A DNA stretch of 64,000 bases from Bacillota bacterium (GCA_023402845.1 JAEYFP010000035.1:1-64000), one strand, 5' to 3'. Shown: positions 1 to 9,241, numbered from the stretch's first letter. Numbers and translations: made by a program. The notes: generated from the sequence alone by a model not told the origin.

Positions 1-126
1 TTTGTTCGCAACTTAATTCTACTACAAAAGGACTGGTGATTCCTTATATTTTTGGCATTTTTTAAAAGTTGTTTACAAGAGATATTGTGAATTAGGGCTT
101 CTGTGGATAAATTTACGGAAACTCAA
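1..126. mobile_element. End of unidentified inserted DNA interrupting phoH-like gene
   Basis: The neighbouring PhoH-like reading frame stays family-like up to the glycine codon at 127-129 and then continues into sequence unlike the family, reaching a stop at 73. This places a junction near base 126. The segment contains no gene and runs off the left edge. That it is the end of an insertion sequence is inferred from the abrupt break; no transposase is visible and the target duplication lies outside the window. A recombination or assembly junction is the alternative. Confidence 0.3.
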
Positions 127-915
127 GCCCGCCATGCCCTTGACAATCACCAGCGGTGCCTTATCCGCCGGCTGCATCAGCGCCTCCTGTAAGAAATATT
201 GTCCCACATTGCGCGGCGTAATTCCGTACGGCTTGCTTTTCTTATACTCCAGCGGTACGATAAATTCCCCTTCTACCCGTCCCAGCTGCGTCTTTTTCAG
301 CGACTGGTCGGCCCTTAAAATAACAAATTGATTTTCAAACAGCTCCGGCGCATACGCGGCTTCGTTCTCATCCGTCATATAAACCTGATCCTTACGAACC
401 CCTTTCTTCCGGAATTCCTTAAATATTTCTTCCGGAAGAAAGCATTCTGCCCTTCCTGTGTACTGTTCTACCGTTTTCGGCACCTGCTCCGTAGTAAAGT
501 CCTCCGCAACCACCCCGAGCACATCTGCCTTGATCCGAAGCACCAGATCCTTTGTCACAAGAACGATTTGTTCACCCTGATCCTTATGAAATTTACATAC
601 CTTCAGTATTCTGTTATCGGGTTTATCTGCCGGAAGTGATTCCGGAAGCTCTACATGTATGCAATTGGCGTCAATTTTTAAAACTCCGCCCTTTTTCAGC
701 GGAATGCCGCCAAACAAATCTCCCTGATTGCGATACTTCTCTATGCTGCGAATCGCCTCTCTGGCACTTGCCCCCTTGTCTCCCTCCGCCTTCTTCAATC
801 CGTCCAGTTCTTCAATCACCACCATCGGAATAATCACATTATTATCCTCAAAGCATTCCATGGCATAAGGCGCATGAATCAATACGTTTGTATCCAGTAC
901 ATAGGTTTTCATCAT
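73..915 (-). pseudogene. PhoH-family PIN-domain protein, truncated at Walker A
   Basis: Intact PhoH/YlaK-like proteins join an N-terminal PIN nuclease domain to a C-terminal PhoH ATPase and are usually over 400 residues; this frame has 280. The PIN domain is recognisable from the opening DTNVLIH motif (about residues 8-14) and a second acidic cluster (VVIEELDGLKK, about 32-42). The connecting domain is intact up to PLVIVKGMAG, where the family continues with the TGKT Walker A lysine. Here the next residues are LSFRKF and about 15 unrelated ones, so the nucleotide-binding site is lost. The start has a GAGGAG site upstream. The PIN half could still be made, but the ATPase cannot. Family identity is confident; the cause of truncation is inferred. 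Confidence 0.8.
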
Positions 916-1095
916 AAGCAGCTTTCTCCTCTTCTAATTATTCCCCCATTTTCAATTATAGAAAAAATTCGGAAAAATAACTATATGAGAGGTGTAAAAG
1001 GTTTGTGTGGTTTATGTAAAGACCGCTCTCTATATAAAGATTGAACTCCTGCAATTTCCCTGTTCCATAAACGTCAGCTTTCTCTTAAAAATTTA

Positions 1096-1133
1096 CAGCT
1101 GTCGTTTCCAAATTATAATTGAAACGACAGCTG
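1096..1133 (-). terminator. Stem-loop downstream of the GH13_18 operon
   Basis: A perfect 13-bp inverted repeat (CAGCTGTCGTTTC and its complement) with a 12-base AT-rich loop lies 37 bases past the GH13_18 stop codon. On the minus strand it is followed by TAAATTTTTA, a broken T-tract. It is a likely transcription terminator or 3'-end stabiliser for the sugar operon that reads leftward. Confidence 0.6.
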
Positions 1134-1170
1134 CACAAGAAAAGCACTGCTACTGTATTCTGAAATTTTA

Positions 1171-2586
1171 CTATGAATGCTTAATCTCAAACTCCTTCGA
1201 GGCGAAATCAGCTATTAAAATTGCCCAATGGTTTTGATAATTTCTCTTAATAATTAGCTCATTCTTTGCTGAAGGAATCATTTCAAATTCACCGTTAAAT
1301 GAGGGGTGCGTATTTCTGAACTCCATCAGTTCTAACAGTTTCCCTACTACCGGTCTTTGCACTTCCTTCTCAATCTCATCCAAAGAATAATAATGTCTGT
1401 TTATATTTCTGCCGATTTGGGTTTCCTCGAGCAGCTTTAAATCATTTTTTCCCGCTAATAATCCTACGTAGTAGACCTGCGGAATTCCCGGCGCAAAAAA
1501 CTGCACTGCCCTTGCCAGAAGATAGGATTTGTCGTCATCCCCAAGTGCGGAATAATAGGAGCAGTTAATCTGATATATATCAAGATTATGATAGGCTGCT
1601 GAGTTATACACTTTTTTGACATTCGCACCAAATCTGAAAATATCTTCTTTTGTTTTTTCTATTTCACAGTCAGGAAGCAAATCCTTTACGTCCACAACAC
1701 CGATCCCATCATGCGTATCCAGAGTTGTAAACTGTTTTCTCGGGCATATTTCCAGCCAATGCTTTAAATATTCAGTATTTCCGTAATAGATTGCATGGAT
1801 CAGAAGCATGGGGAGTGCAAAGTCATATACATAATAATCCTTATCCGCAATTCTCTGCTGCATCGTATAATGTTCATGGATTTCAGGCAAAATAACAACT
1901 CCATATGGATCCGTTATTTTTTCACAATCATTCAGGAATTCCCACACATCCGGCTCCACAAAAAAGCAGCTGCTTCCCGCCTTTTTTGTCGCATAAGCAA
2001 ATGCATCCAGACGAATCATCGACATTCCATGCTTGCACAAACACTCAAGGTTTTCACGTATGAATCTTTTTGCAGTTTCAGACTTACAATTGATATCTAT
2101 TTGTTCCTCATCAAAGGTACACCATATTTTTTCTGATGTACCGTCCGCAAAATGAGCATCTACATAGGGTGCCCTGGGCTTCCGTTTATAAATCACATCC
2201 ACTTCCTGTTGTGTCGGCTCTCCGTTTTCCCAAAAGTCCTGATATCTGATAAATAAGTCCCTGTATGGAGACTCGTCTTTTTTCTTTAAAAAATCCTGAT
2301 AATACTCACTCTGTGCGGAAATATGATTAATCATATAATCACACATCATATAATATTTATCAGACAGACGTTCCAGATCACTCCACGTTCCAAAAGCACT
2401 GTCTACCTGACGATAGGTCATCGGTGCAAATCCTCTGTCTGCAGAAGATGGGAAAAACGGGAGAATATGAAGCCCGCCAATCGCTTTGGAAAAATGCTTT
2501 TCCAAAACAGCTTCCAGCTCCTGCAAATTGTTTCCCATAGAATCCGCATAGGTAATTAGCATGATTTTATTATCCATTTTTTTCAT
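1171..2586 (-). CDS. GH13_18 sucrose-phosphorylase-like glucosyl phosphorylase
   Basis: This family cleaves an alpha-glucoside with phosphate to give alpha-glucose 1-phosphate in the cytoplasm. The catalytic residues are visible: nucleophile Asp in MIRLDAFAY (about residue 194), acid/base Glu in LPEIHEHY (about 235) and the transition-state Asp in LDTHDGIG (about 293). The 471-residue length suits subfamily 18. The ATG at 2586 is chosen because AAGGAG sits 11 bases upstream; an in-frame GTG further up overlaps that site. It is the last gene of an operon with a CUT1 importer, an aldo/keto reductase and a Gfo/Idh oxidoreductase. Subfamily 18 also includes sucrose 6'-phosphate, glucosylglycerol and glucosylglycerate phosphorylases. 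The two oxidoreductases make a substrate other than plain sucrose possible. Confidence 0.85.
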   Translation of the reverse strand: MKKMDNKIMLITYADSMGNNLQELEAVLEKHFSKAIGGLHILPFFPSSADRGFAPMTYRQVDSAFGTWSDLERLSDKYYMMCDYMINHISAQSEYYQDFLKKKDESPYRDLFIRYQDFWENGEPTQQEVDVIYKRKPRAPYVDAHFADGTSEKIWCTFDEEQIDINCKSETAKRFIRENLECLCKHGMSMIRLDAFAYATKKAGSSCFFVEPDVWEFLNDCEKITDPYGVVILPEIHEHYTMQQRIADKDYYVYDFALPMLLIHAIYYGNTEYLKHWLEICPRKQFTTLDTHDGIGVVDVKDLLPDCEIEKTKEDIFRFGANVKKVYNSAAYHNLDIYQINCSYYSALGDDDKSYLLARAVQFFAPGIPQVYYVGLLAGKNDLKLLEETQIGRNINRHYYSLDEIEKEVQRPVVGKLLELMEFRNTHPSFNGEFEMIPSAKNELIIKRNYQNHWAILIADFASKEFEIKHS

Positions 2587-2630
2587 AATAAAAATCACTC
2601 CTTAAGTTTATAAATTTTCAAATCCAAAGT

Positions 2631-3710
2631 TCACTGCGCCCAGCATGGTGTCTCAGTAACAGTCGCCTGATATGGATTTGCATATGCCTCTTCCATCTTC
2701 AAACAAAGATACATATCTTGAAGCGCGTCTTTCAGTGAGTAAAAGTCTGTATCTGTTTTTACATAGTCGTACATCCTTAGCAAACAGGTAGCTACGGCAA
2801 TTTCATCATCATTTAATCTGGCATTCATAAATGGGGTTCGATACAACAGCTCTTCACCAAGCATCATTCCATAATGGGACCACTCCTGATTATGATAGAC
2901 ACCCCTATCAATTCGATTTAACTCCTGTGTCACCGGCACGTGATCTTTTGTCAAATACCGGATTGTCATATCATCAATTTCACCTCTGACGCCCTGAATA
3001 TTGATCTGCCTCGTTCTAATAAAGGAATGATATTGAGCCGGATCGGAAAAATCAAAAAATGCAATTTTACAGTTTTCAAATTCCATTGTCAGTCTATCTC
3101 TTGAACAGGAAACGATTTCTCCGTCAAACACCACGCCGTCACGTCCATAGGTTTCGGTCACATCAAACCAGTATCGCTTTCCATGTAAGGTGCAGTTCTG
3201 AAATCCCGTACCCAGATACTTTCGGATCATACTTACACCATGATATCCATGTAATGAGGAAATACTGATATTTTCAACTTCACCAATCTTACCGGAAGAA
3301 ATGATATTCTGATAAGCGGCATATAACGGCTGATAAGCGTATTGTTCCGCCACCTGAATTCTGCCGTTATATTTTTCAAATGCATTCCATAATTGAACTA
3401 ACGCCTCCAAAGATTCTCCGGGAGGGGTTTCGCTCAAAACCGGAATCTGCTTTTTAAACAGTACCTCCAGATAATCCGATACAAACCCTCTTTTGATGGC
3501 AAGAACAACAAAATCAATCCTGTCTTTCGTAAGTTCTTCAAGTGTATTCACCACTTTGACCCCAAACTGATCGGCAAACTTCCTTCCTTTTTCTTTATCT
3601 CTGATCAAAACGGCCGTCAATGTAAATCTTTCCGGAACGAGTTTTGCAATTCTTATATAAAATTCAGCTCTCCAGCCGGATCCAATCAATCCGTAACATA
3701 CTTTTTCCAT
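2631..3710 (-). CDS. Gfo/Idh/MocA family oxidoreductase
   Basis: This is a predicted NAD(P)-dependent sugar or polyol dehydrogenase. The N-terminal Rossmann fold begins with YGLIGSGWRAEFYIR, a GxGxxx dinucleotide motif, and TPPGES (about residue 100) stands near the position of the family's EKP motif, which is therefore altered. The altered lysine position is worth noting because that lysine is catalytic in many members, so the activity is uncertain. The ATG at 3710 has GGAG ten bases upstream; an upstream in-frame extension overlaps the aldo/keto reductase gene and is rejected. The gap to the upstream gene is 13 bases, indicating co-transcription. Substrate is not predictable. Confidence 0.8.
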   Translation of the reverse strand: MEKVCYGLIGSGWRAEFYIRIAKLVPERFTLTAVLIRDKEKGRKFADQFGVKVVNTLEELTKDRIDFVVLAIKRGFVSDYLEVLFKKQIPVLSETPPGESLEALVQLWNAFEKYNGRIQVAEQYAYQPLYAAYQNIISSGKIGEVENISISSLHGYHGVSMIRKYLGTGFQNCTLHGKRYWFDVTETYGRDGVVFDGEIVSCSRDRLTMEFENCKIAFFDFSDPAQYHSFIRTRQINIQGVRGEIDDMTIRYLTKDHVPVTQELNRIDRGVYHNQEWSHYGMMLGEELLYRTPFMNARLNDDEIAVATCLLRMYDYVKTDTDFYSLKDALQDMYLCLKMEEAYANPYQATVTETPCWAQ

Positions 3711-3723
3711 GACAGTCTCCTTC

Positions 3724-4620
3724 TTATGGAACATTGTAGCCCCTGGATGCCGCAAGAATTTCATACCATTCCTCATATGACAGGTCAAGCTCCAGTGCTG
3801 CAATTGCATTTTTGATTCGTCCCATATTCGTTGTTCCTGTGATTGCCATGATATTCATCGGATGCTTGAATAAAAATGCATACATTACAATATCCATGCT
3901 CAGATTTTTTTCTTTTGCAATCTTTTCAATAACAGCTCTTAAGCGCAGGGACTGCTCATCAGTTCCCGCAAAAACAGAGCCCCCGCCAAGCGGTGACCAT
4001 GCCATCATCGGCATATTCTTTTCAAATGAATAGTCTGATACCCCGTTAAAGAAATTGTCTACATTTTTTACCGAAAACTCCATTTGATCGGTTACAATCG
4101 GAAGATTTAGTTTTGCCTGAAGTGCATCTATTTGGGAAGGCATATAATTAGATACACCTACATGTAAAACCTTTCCCTGCTTCACAACAGTTTCCAGCGC
4201 ATCTGCTGTTTCAGCAGGATCAGCCAACGGATCCGGCCTATGAATCAGCAGCAAGTCAATGTAATCTGTGGAAAGTTTCTGTAAGGACTCCTCAACTTCC
4301 GCCAGAATTTCTTTTTTAGTTGAATCATAGTAAATGATTGTATTATCCCTTGCCCCCGGACACACAATTCCTGCTTTTGTTACAATTTTCATCTTCTTTC
4401 TTAAGGAAGGCTCTGCTTTTAGAACCGCATCACCAAATAGTTTCTCACAAGTATATCCGCCATAGACCGGTGCATGATCAAAGGTATCAACGCCAAGCTC
4501 AAGGCATTCCTTCACGATATTCAGCAGTTCATTTCCTTCTGCTTTGCCCTCTTGCAATCTCATACATCCAAAAACCACTTTTGAAAGTTCTAAATTTTTT
4601 CCTAATTCTACGTATCTCAT
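3724..4620 (-). CDS. Aldo/keto reductase
   Basis: This is a cytoplasmic NAD(P)H-dependent carbonyl reductase of about 298 residues. The fold is shown by GVDTFDHAPVYGGY (catalytic Asp and Tyr, about residues 44-57), the Lys in KIVTKAGI and the His in LLLIHRPDPL, together the Asp-Tyr-Lys-His tetrad. It resembles the E. coli YdhF group. The ATG at 4620 is used; a GTG immediately before it would add one residue, and AGGAG lies just upstream. It sits between the permease and Gfo/Idh genes, so it probably handles the imported sugar or its breakdown product. Substrate unknown. Confidence 0.85.
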   Translation of the reverse strand: MRYVELGKNLELSKVVFGCMRLQEGKAEGNELLNIVKECLELGVDTFDHAPVYGGYTCEKLFGDAVLKAEPSLRKKMKIVTKAGIVCPGARDNTIIYYDSTKKEILAEVEESLQKLSTDYIDLLLIHRPDPLADPAETADALETVVKQGKVLHVGVSNYMPSQIDALQAKLNLPIVTDQMEFSVKNVDNFFNGVSDYSFEKNMPMMAWSPLGGGSVFAGTDEQSLRLRAVIEKIAKEKNLSMDIVMYAFLFKHPMNIMAITGTTNMGRIKNAIAALELDLSYEEWYEILAASRGYNVP

Positions 4621-4641
4621 CACAAATCTCCTCTTGTTCTT

Positions 4642-5481
4642 TTATTCTTTAATTCCCCCGGTAGTAAGTCCCGCAACAATTTTCTTCTGAAAAATCAGCA
4701 CCAGCAATATAAGCGGAACAGTGACGACAACGGAAGCCGCAGCCATATCCCCCCAAGGAAGCTCATAATTGCTTGGGAACAGTGCAATTCCGACAGGAAC
4801 CGTTCTCATATTGTCGTTTGTCATAAAAGTCAGTGCGTAAATATATTCGTTCCATGCATTGATGAACACCAGCAATCCGACAGAAAATGTTGCCGGTTTG
4901 ATCAGCGGCAGCATAATTCTAAAGAAAATTCCCGCTCTGGAACAGCCGTCAATAGAGGCAGCTTCTTCAAAACCCTTTGGCAATTGGGCAAAAAAATTGG
5001 TAAGCAGCCAGATTGCCATCGGAAGTGCAAAGGTAATATAAGGAATAATCAAACCTCCGTACGTATTCAACAAGTGCGCCTTCTTTAATAATAGATACAA
5101 TGGACTTAATGTGGCAATTGTCGGAAACATAGAGATTGACAGAATTGCCATCAGCATGATTTTCTTTCCTTTAAACCTTAACCTTGCAAGTGCATATGCC
5201 GCAGAGGCCCCGATTAAAATACTGAATCCCGTTGTAGCAGCCGCTACGATCAGGCTGTTTAATAAATATTTTCCGAAAGGATGTTTTTGAAAAACATTAA
5301 AATAATATTGAATATTAATTTTACTCGGGATCCACTTTGCAGGAATTGCAGCAATTTCATTAAGCGGTTTCACAGATGTTAAAAACTGCCAGACGAAAGG
5401 AAGCAAAAGCACAACCACAAATGTAATCACTACTATATAAAATAATATCTTCTTAACTATATTCATAGATTTTGGGTTCAT
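4642..5481 (-). CDS. CUT1 sugar ABC transporter permease (MalG type)
   Basis: This inner-membrane permease pairs with the product of the preceding gene. Six hydrophobic segments are visible, the first at about residues 11-33. The EAA loop that contacts the ATPase reads EAASIDGCSRAGIFFRIMLP (about 190-210). Length 279 is typical. AGAGGAG precedes the ATG and the gap to the upstream permease is 12 bases. No ATPase gene is in this operon; CUT1 systems of Firmicutes commonly borrow a shared MsmK-type ATPase, which would have to lie elsewhere in the genome. Confidence 0.92.
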   Translation of the reverse strand: MNPKSMNIVKKILFYIVVITFVVVLLLPFVWQFLTSVKPLNEIAAIPAKWIPSKINIQYYFNVFQKHPFGKYLLNSLIVAAATTGFSILIGASAAYALARLRFKGKKIMLMAILSISMFPTIATLSPLYLLLKKAHLLNTYGGLIIPYITFALPMAIWLLTNFFAQLPKGFEEAASIDGCSRAGIFFRIMLPLIKPATFSVGLLVFINAWNEYIYALTFMTNDNMRTVPVGIALFPSNYELPWGDMAAASVVVTVPLILLVLIFQKKIVAGLTTGGIKE

Positions 5482-5493
5482 CTTGTCTCCTCT

Positions 5494-6405
5494 CTACATC
5501 TCTGTCAGCTTGTCACCCATAAGCCTCATATAAATCATACTGATGATAAATACAACAACAAAAATCATAACTGCCAATGCGGATCCATACCCGAAGTCCA
5601 GAAATTTCATTAAATTATTATAAGCGTAAAGAGAGACGCTTTCTGTTCCATTTGCACCGCCGGTCATAACCGATACAAGATCAAATACCCGGAATGCATC
5701 CAGCGTTCTGAAAAGTAAAGCAACGAGCACCGTTCCTTTTACTACCGGCATCGTAATGGAGAAAAATCTCTGTATCACATTTGCCCCGTCTATTTTGGCA
5801 GCTTCATACAATTCATCCGGAACCATCTGCAATCCCGCAAGGATGAGCAGTGCCATATAAGGAGCCGTCTTCCATACATCCGTAATGACAAGTGCCATAA
5901 ATGAACCGCCGGATGTGCTGAGCCATGCTTTATAAGAATCAATGATATGAAGTCTGTACAGGATATCATTAAACATTCCATATTGATCATTGTAGATGAA
6001 TTTCCACATCAGGGCAGATACCGAGGTAGGAATCGCCCACGGGACAAGGATCGCCGCTCTGACAAAACCTCTTCCCTTAAATGTATTATTCATAATGAGT
6101 GCCGCTCCAAAGCCGATGAACAATTCAAAGACTACCGTGCACACTGTAAATTTCAAAGTAAACAGAATGGAGTCGATTGCTCTTTTATCCTGAAAAATTT
6201 TAATATAATTATCTGCTCCCACCAATGGATAACCGGAAGCCGGATCTGTCAAAACCATTTCATGAATACTCAGCCAAAAGGTCCTTAAAATCGGGTATAC
6301 AGCAATTACACACAATACAACAATGGCGGGTGCCATCATCATCCACGCTGTCCTTGCTTCCGTCTTTTCTAAAGAGCCCTTTCCTTTTTTCTTGTTTGTC
6401 GCCAT
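5494..6405 (-). CDS. CUT1 sugar ABC transporter permease (MalF type)
   Basis: This is the first permease of the pair, 303 residues, with six predicted membrane segments starting near residue 20. The EAA loop is EAAKIDGANVIQRFFSITMP (about 217-236). A lysine-rich N-terminus (NKKKGKG) lies on the cytoplasmic side. AAGGAG stands eight bases before the ATG. A 175-base gap containing two hairpins separates it from the binding-protein gene, so its mRNA level is probably lower than that of the binding protein. Confidence 0.92.
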   Translation of the reverse strand: MATNKKKGKGSLEKTEARTAWMMMAPAIVVLCVIAVYPILRTFWLSIHEMVLTDPASGYPLVGADNYIKIFQDKRAIDSILFTLKFTVCTVVFELFIGFGAALIMNNTFKGRGFVRAAILVPWAIPTSVSALMWKFIYNDQYGMFNDILYRLHIIDSYKAWLSTSGGSFMALVITDVWKTAPYMALLILAGLQMVPDELYEAAKIDGANVIQRFFSITMPVVKGTVLVALLFRTLDAFRVFDLVSVMTGGANGTESVSLYAYNNLMKFLDFGYGSALAVMIFVVVFIISMIYMRLMGDKLTEM

Positions 6406-6491
6406 GTTTCATACTCCTTATGTTCCTATGATACTTCTGCCGTTTCAACAAAGAGTCTGGCTTTCCAGACTAAAGCGCCAAAACGCATTGT

Positions 6492-6533
6492 ATTTATTAC
6501 ATAGGAAATTCATAGAAATCTCCTATGTAATAA
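6492..6533. repeat. Palindromic repeat element, third (short) copy
   Basis: A 14-bp inverted repeat (TTTATTACATAGGA and its complement) with a 14-base centre. The core matches the palindromes within 15751-15858 and 46031-46138 (TATATAGGAAATT type). On the minus strand it directly follows a terminator-like hairpin, as the other two copies do. It lies between binding-protein and permease genes. Confidence 0.55.
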
Positions 6534-6534
6534 A

Positions 6535-6565
6535 TTATGGGTGTTTCAATCAGAAACACCCATAA
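6535..6565 (-). terminator. Intercistronic stem-loop after the binding-protein gene
   Basis: A perfect 13-bp stem (TTATGGGTGTTTC and complement) with a five-base loop starts 15 bases after the binding-protein stop. There is no strong T-tract. It probably acts as a partial terminator or a 3' protector that keeps binding-protein mRNA more abundant than permease mRNA. Confidence 0.6.
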
Positions 6566-6580
6566 TGGCCTGTCTCAAAA

Positions 6581-7927
6581 CTACTGTAAGGATTCTGCCT
6601 CAGCCTGCAATGCATTGAGTGCATCTTCTACTGTAACTTCACCGGTTAATGCTTCATGAACATTTCTCTGAATTGCATCCGATAATTTGCTGTAGCTTGG
6701 CGATAACGGTCTGCCCTTGCCACCCTGAATAACATTGTAGAAATCAGCATAGAACGGAATCGCTTCCAATATCTCCGCGTCTTCATAAACAGCCTTTAAT
6801 ACCGGCGGCTGAGCGGCAATTAATGTCATTGCCTTCTCTGTTTCATAACTTGTCATATAGGTGATAAACTTGATTGCAGCATCCTTGTGGGCATCATCAA
6901 TATATTTATTAACTACAAGATCCAAGCCGCCCAGACAGGAATGACCTTCTTCACCGCCTTCTCCAACCGGCAGCGTTGTTACGCCGACTTTGCCTGCAAC
7001 ATCGGAGCCCTCCGCATTTGCCGATGACCAAAAACCTGACCAGTCACGAATTAATAAGGACTTTCCCGCCAAAAATACCTGTTCGCTTTCTGTTTCCGTA
7101 TAAGTTGTAACACCTTCCGGCGCGTACTGATTAACCCAGTCAACCATTTTCTGCGTGCCTCTGATATTGGCTTCGGAATTAATGTTTGGAGTGCCGTCCT
7201 CATTCAAAACTTCGCCCCCGTGATTCCACAGGAATTCAACCCAGTCGCATACCATTGACTCGCCCTGCGCTGCCTGGAAAGAAGCCAGATATTCGATGCC
7301 GTTTACACCCTGTGCTTTTTCAGCAAGCGCTTCCCATTCTTCATAAGTAGCCGGCACCTCTGTCACTCCAAGTTCCTCCAAAACATCGGTGCGGTAGAAT
7401 AAGGCAGATGCATTGGTAAACCACGGGAAAGCCACTAATTTCCCATTATAAGTCGCACCATCAATTGTTCCTTCAAGATACTGATCTGTCGTTGTGGAAT
7501 CAAAATAATCTCCCAAGTCAAGCAGCCAGTCAGCTGCACCAAATTCTGCAACATAGGTTACGTCAAGAGCCATTACATCAACGCTTGTATCCTCGGAAGC
7601 CAGCTTGTTAACAAAATCATCATGTACTGCGCCTGCATCCTGCGGAAGAATCACACAATTTACATATACTTCATCCTGACTGGCGTTAAAGTCATCAACA
7701 ATTTTCTGTGTAGGTTCACCGACGCCCTGGTCAAATGAGAAATTAATTGTGACAGCTTCTGCCGAAGCCTGCGCTGTTTCTTCCCCTGATTCCGCCGCTG
7801 CACCTGCGGTTTCTGATGCTGCTGATTCCGTTGTTTCTGATTCTGCTGTCTCTGCAGATGAACCGCATGCCGCTAAAGACAGTGCCATTGTTGTAGCCAG
7901 AAAAATGGCCAACACTTTCTTTTTCAT
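6581..7927 (-). CDS. Sugar-binding lipoprotein of CUT1 ABC transporter
   Basis: This family 1 extracellular solute-binding protein captures a sugar and delivers it to the two permeases encoded next. The signal peptide MKKKVLAIFLATTMALSLAAC ends in a lipobox (LAAC) with lipidated Cys about residue 21. It is followed by a Ser/Thr/Glu/Ala-rich linker (about 22-60) and the SBP_bac_1 fold; Trp and aromatic residues (WADWLL, FPWFTNASALFYR) suit carbohydrate binding. GGAGG lies nine bases before the ATG. A perfect LacI-type operator at 8003-8016 stands in its promoter region. It is probably the best-expressed gene of the operon. Confidence 0.92.
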   Translation of the reverse strand: MKKKVLAIFLATTMALSLAACGSSAETAESETTESAASETAGAAAESGEETAQASAEAVTINFSFDQGVGEPTQKIVDDFNASQDEVYVNCVILPQDAGAVHDDFVNKLASEDTSVDVMALDVTYVAEFGAADWLLDLGDYFDSTTTDQYLEGTIDGATYNGKLVAFPWFTNASALFYRTDVLEELGVTEVPATYEEWEALAEKAQGVNGIEYLASFQAAQGESMVCDWVEFLWNHGGEVLNEDGTPNINSEANIRGTQKMVDWVNQYAPEGVTTYTETESEQVFLAGKSLLIRDWSGFWSSANAEGSDVAGKVGVTTLPVGEGGEEGHSCLGGLDLVVNKYIDDAHKDAAIKFITYMTSYETEKAMTLIAAQPPVLKAVYEDAEILEAIPFYADFYNVIQGGKGRPLSPSYSKLSDAIQRNVHEALTGEVTVEDALNALQAEAESLQ

Positions 7928-8002
7928 TTTCTGTTTCCTCCGTTTTTATTATTTGTAGTTTTTTATGCTTAATTCCTTATTTGGAAATAAAGCCACTTTA
8001 TG

Positions 8003-8016
8003 GGAAACCGGTTTCC
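8003..8016. promoter_or_regulatory. LacI-family operator in the binding-protein promoter
   Basis: A perfect 14-bp palindrome, GGAAACC followed by GGTTTCC, lies 76 bases before the binding-protein start and 36 bases past the LacI gene stop. The central CG and GAAA-N4-TTTC layout fit LacI-family operators, and the same layout recurs at 9087-9102 and 9230-9241 near the regulator's own start. Confidence 0.75.
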
Positions 8017-8052
8017 TGTTCTCCATTTTTTTTGGGTTGTATCACAACCCAA

Positions 8053-9069
8053 TTAAATTTTTAATACACTATTTCTTCGAATAATCTTATATCCTATATA
8101 ATAGGTATCCGGCTTAAGCTTTGAATTATTACTAATCAATCTCAATAACTCGACCGCCGCCTTTTCCCCTTCATCCGAATAAGAAATTCTGACAGTAGAC
8201 AACGAAGGATCCGAGTACATCGCCAGCTCCGAATCATCAAAGCCCATAATTGAAATATCCTCCGGGACTCTTAAATGCATTGTCTTTAAATACTGGACGG
8301 CACCTATTGCCATTAGATCACTGCAAACCATCACTGCCGTCGGTAAATCACTGTTTTCTTCATATATTTTTTTCATGCATTGGTAACCCGAATCAAAAGT
8401 AAACTTTCCATATTCGATATAAGGTTCTCTTAATGGTATTCCATTCCTTACCAATGCATCTTGATAGCCTTGAATTCTTTTTATACCTGAGGAGAAATCG
8501 TTTTTGGGTCCGGAAATAAATGCTATTTTCTGATGCCCGTTTTGTATTAAAAATTCCACGGCATCACAGACCGCTTTCACATTATCGTGAACAACCGTAG
8601 TAATTACATGATCTCCGCAGGTTGCCTCATTCGTTACCAAAACTACCGGATATGGTTTTTCTTCCATTGTCTTAACCAGTTCAAGATCCACATCAACGCC
8701 GGCAAACAAGACGCCGTCAATCTTTTTATCTTCCAGCTTATCAAGCAGCTGGATTTCTCTTTCCTTTTCCCCGCCCGACTCGCAAACGAGAACCGTATAT
8801 CCCTTTTTTTGGCAATAGTGATTAATACCCTTTGTAAGCGCGCCAAAAACCGGATTGGAAATATCGGGAAGTATAATTCCAATGGTGAATGTCTTTTTGG
8901 TAACAAGACCCCTCGCCAGCTCATTCGGCTTGAAATTATTCTTCTCAATAATATCCATGACCCGCTTTGATAATTCCGGACTTACGGCTTTTGATTGATT
9001 TATGACTCTGGATACAGTTGCTTTTGATACGTTTGCTTCCCTCGCTATATCATCGATCGTAATTGGCAT
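8053..9069 (-). CDS. LacI-family transcriptional regulator of the sugar operon
   Basis: The N-terminal helix-turn-helix reads TIDDIAREANVSKATVSRVI (about residues 4-23), followed by the hinge helix containing PNELARGL and a periplasmic-binding-protein-like sensor domain to residue 338. It is the first gene of the minus-strand operon and is separated from the binding-protein gene by 125 bases carrying a perfect operator. Two further operator-like sites upstream of its start suggest autoregulation. The inducer is inferred to be the imported sugar or its phosphate. Confidence 0.9.
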   Translation of the reverse strand: MPITIDDIAREANVSKATVSRVINQSKAVSPELSKRVMDIIEKNNFKPNELARGLVTKKTFTIGIILPDISNPVFGALTKGINHYCQKKGYTVLVCESGGEKEREIQLLDKLEDKKIDGVLFAGVDVDLELVKTMEEKPYPVVLVTNEATCGDHVITTVVHDNVKAVCDAVEFLIQNGHQKIAFISGPKNDFSSGIKRIQGYQDALVRNGIPLREPYIEYGKFTFDSGYQCMKKIYEENSDLPTAVMVCSDLMAIGAVQYLKTMHLRVPEDISIMGFDDSELAMYSDPSLSTVRISYSDEGEKAAVELLRLISNNSKLKPDTYYIGYKIIRRNSVLKI

Positions 9070-9086
9070 AGTATGCTCCGTCCGTC

Positions 9087-9102
9087 AGGAAAAGGGTTTC
9101 CT
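9087..9102. promoter_or_regulatory. LacI-family operator upstream of the regulator gene
   Basis: AGGAAA-AGGG-TTTCCT has 6-bp perfect arms and lies 18 bases upstream of the LacI start codon. The spacing is identical to the operator at 8003-8016. Binding here would block transcription or translation of the regulator. Confidence 0.65.
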
Positions 9103-9229
9103 GTTAATGGACATATCATAGCACCATGCTAAGTATCAGTCAACAAAAACTTGCATTTCTTGTCTTTTTCGTATAAATTCAACAAATTTGTTGTCTGCAT
9201 TTTGTATAAATTTATATTTTATTTAATTT

Positions 9230-9241
9230 GAAATCGCTTTC
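9230..9241. promoter_or_regulatory. Candidate third operator or cre site
   Basis: GAAATCGCTTTC keeps the GAAA-N4-TTTC spacing of the other two sites. With flanking bases (TGAAATCGCTTTCC) it also fits the CcpA cre consensus except at the last position. It may therefore serve carbon catabolite control rather than the local regulator. Confidence 0.4.

Noticed and set aside
3711..3809. Longer N-terminus for the Gfo/Idh protein
   Set aside because: The extension overlaps the upstream reductase gene, whereas the ATG at 3710 has a proper ribosome site and starts directly at the Rossmann motif.
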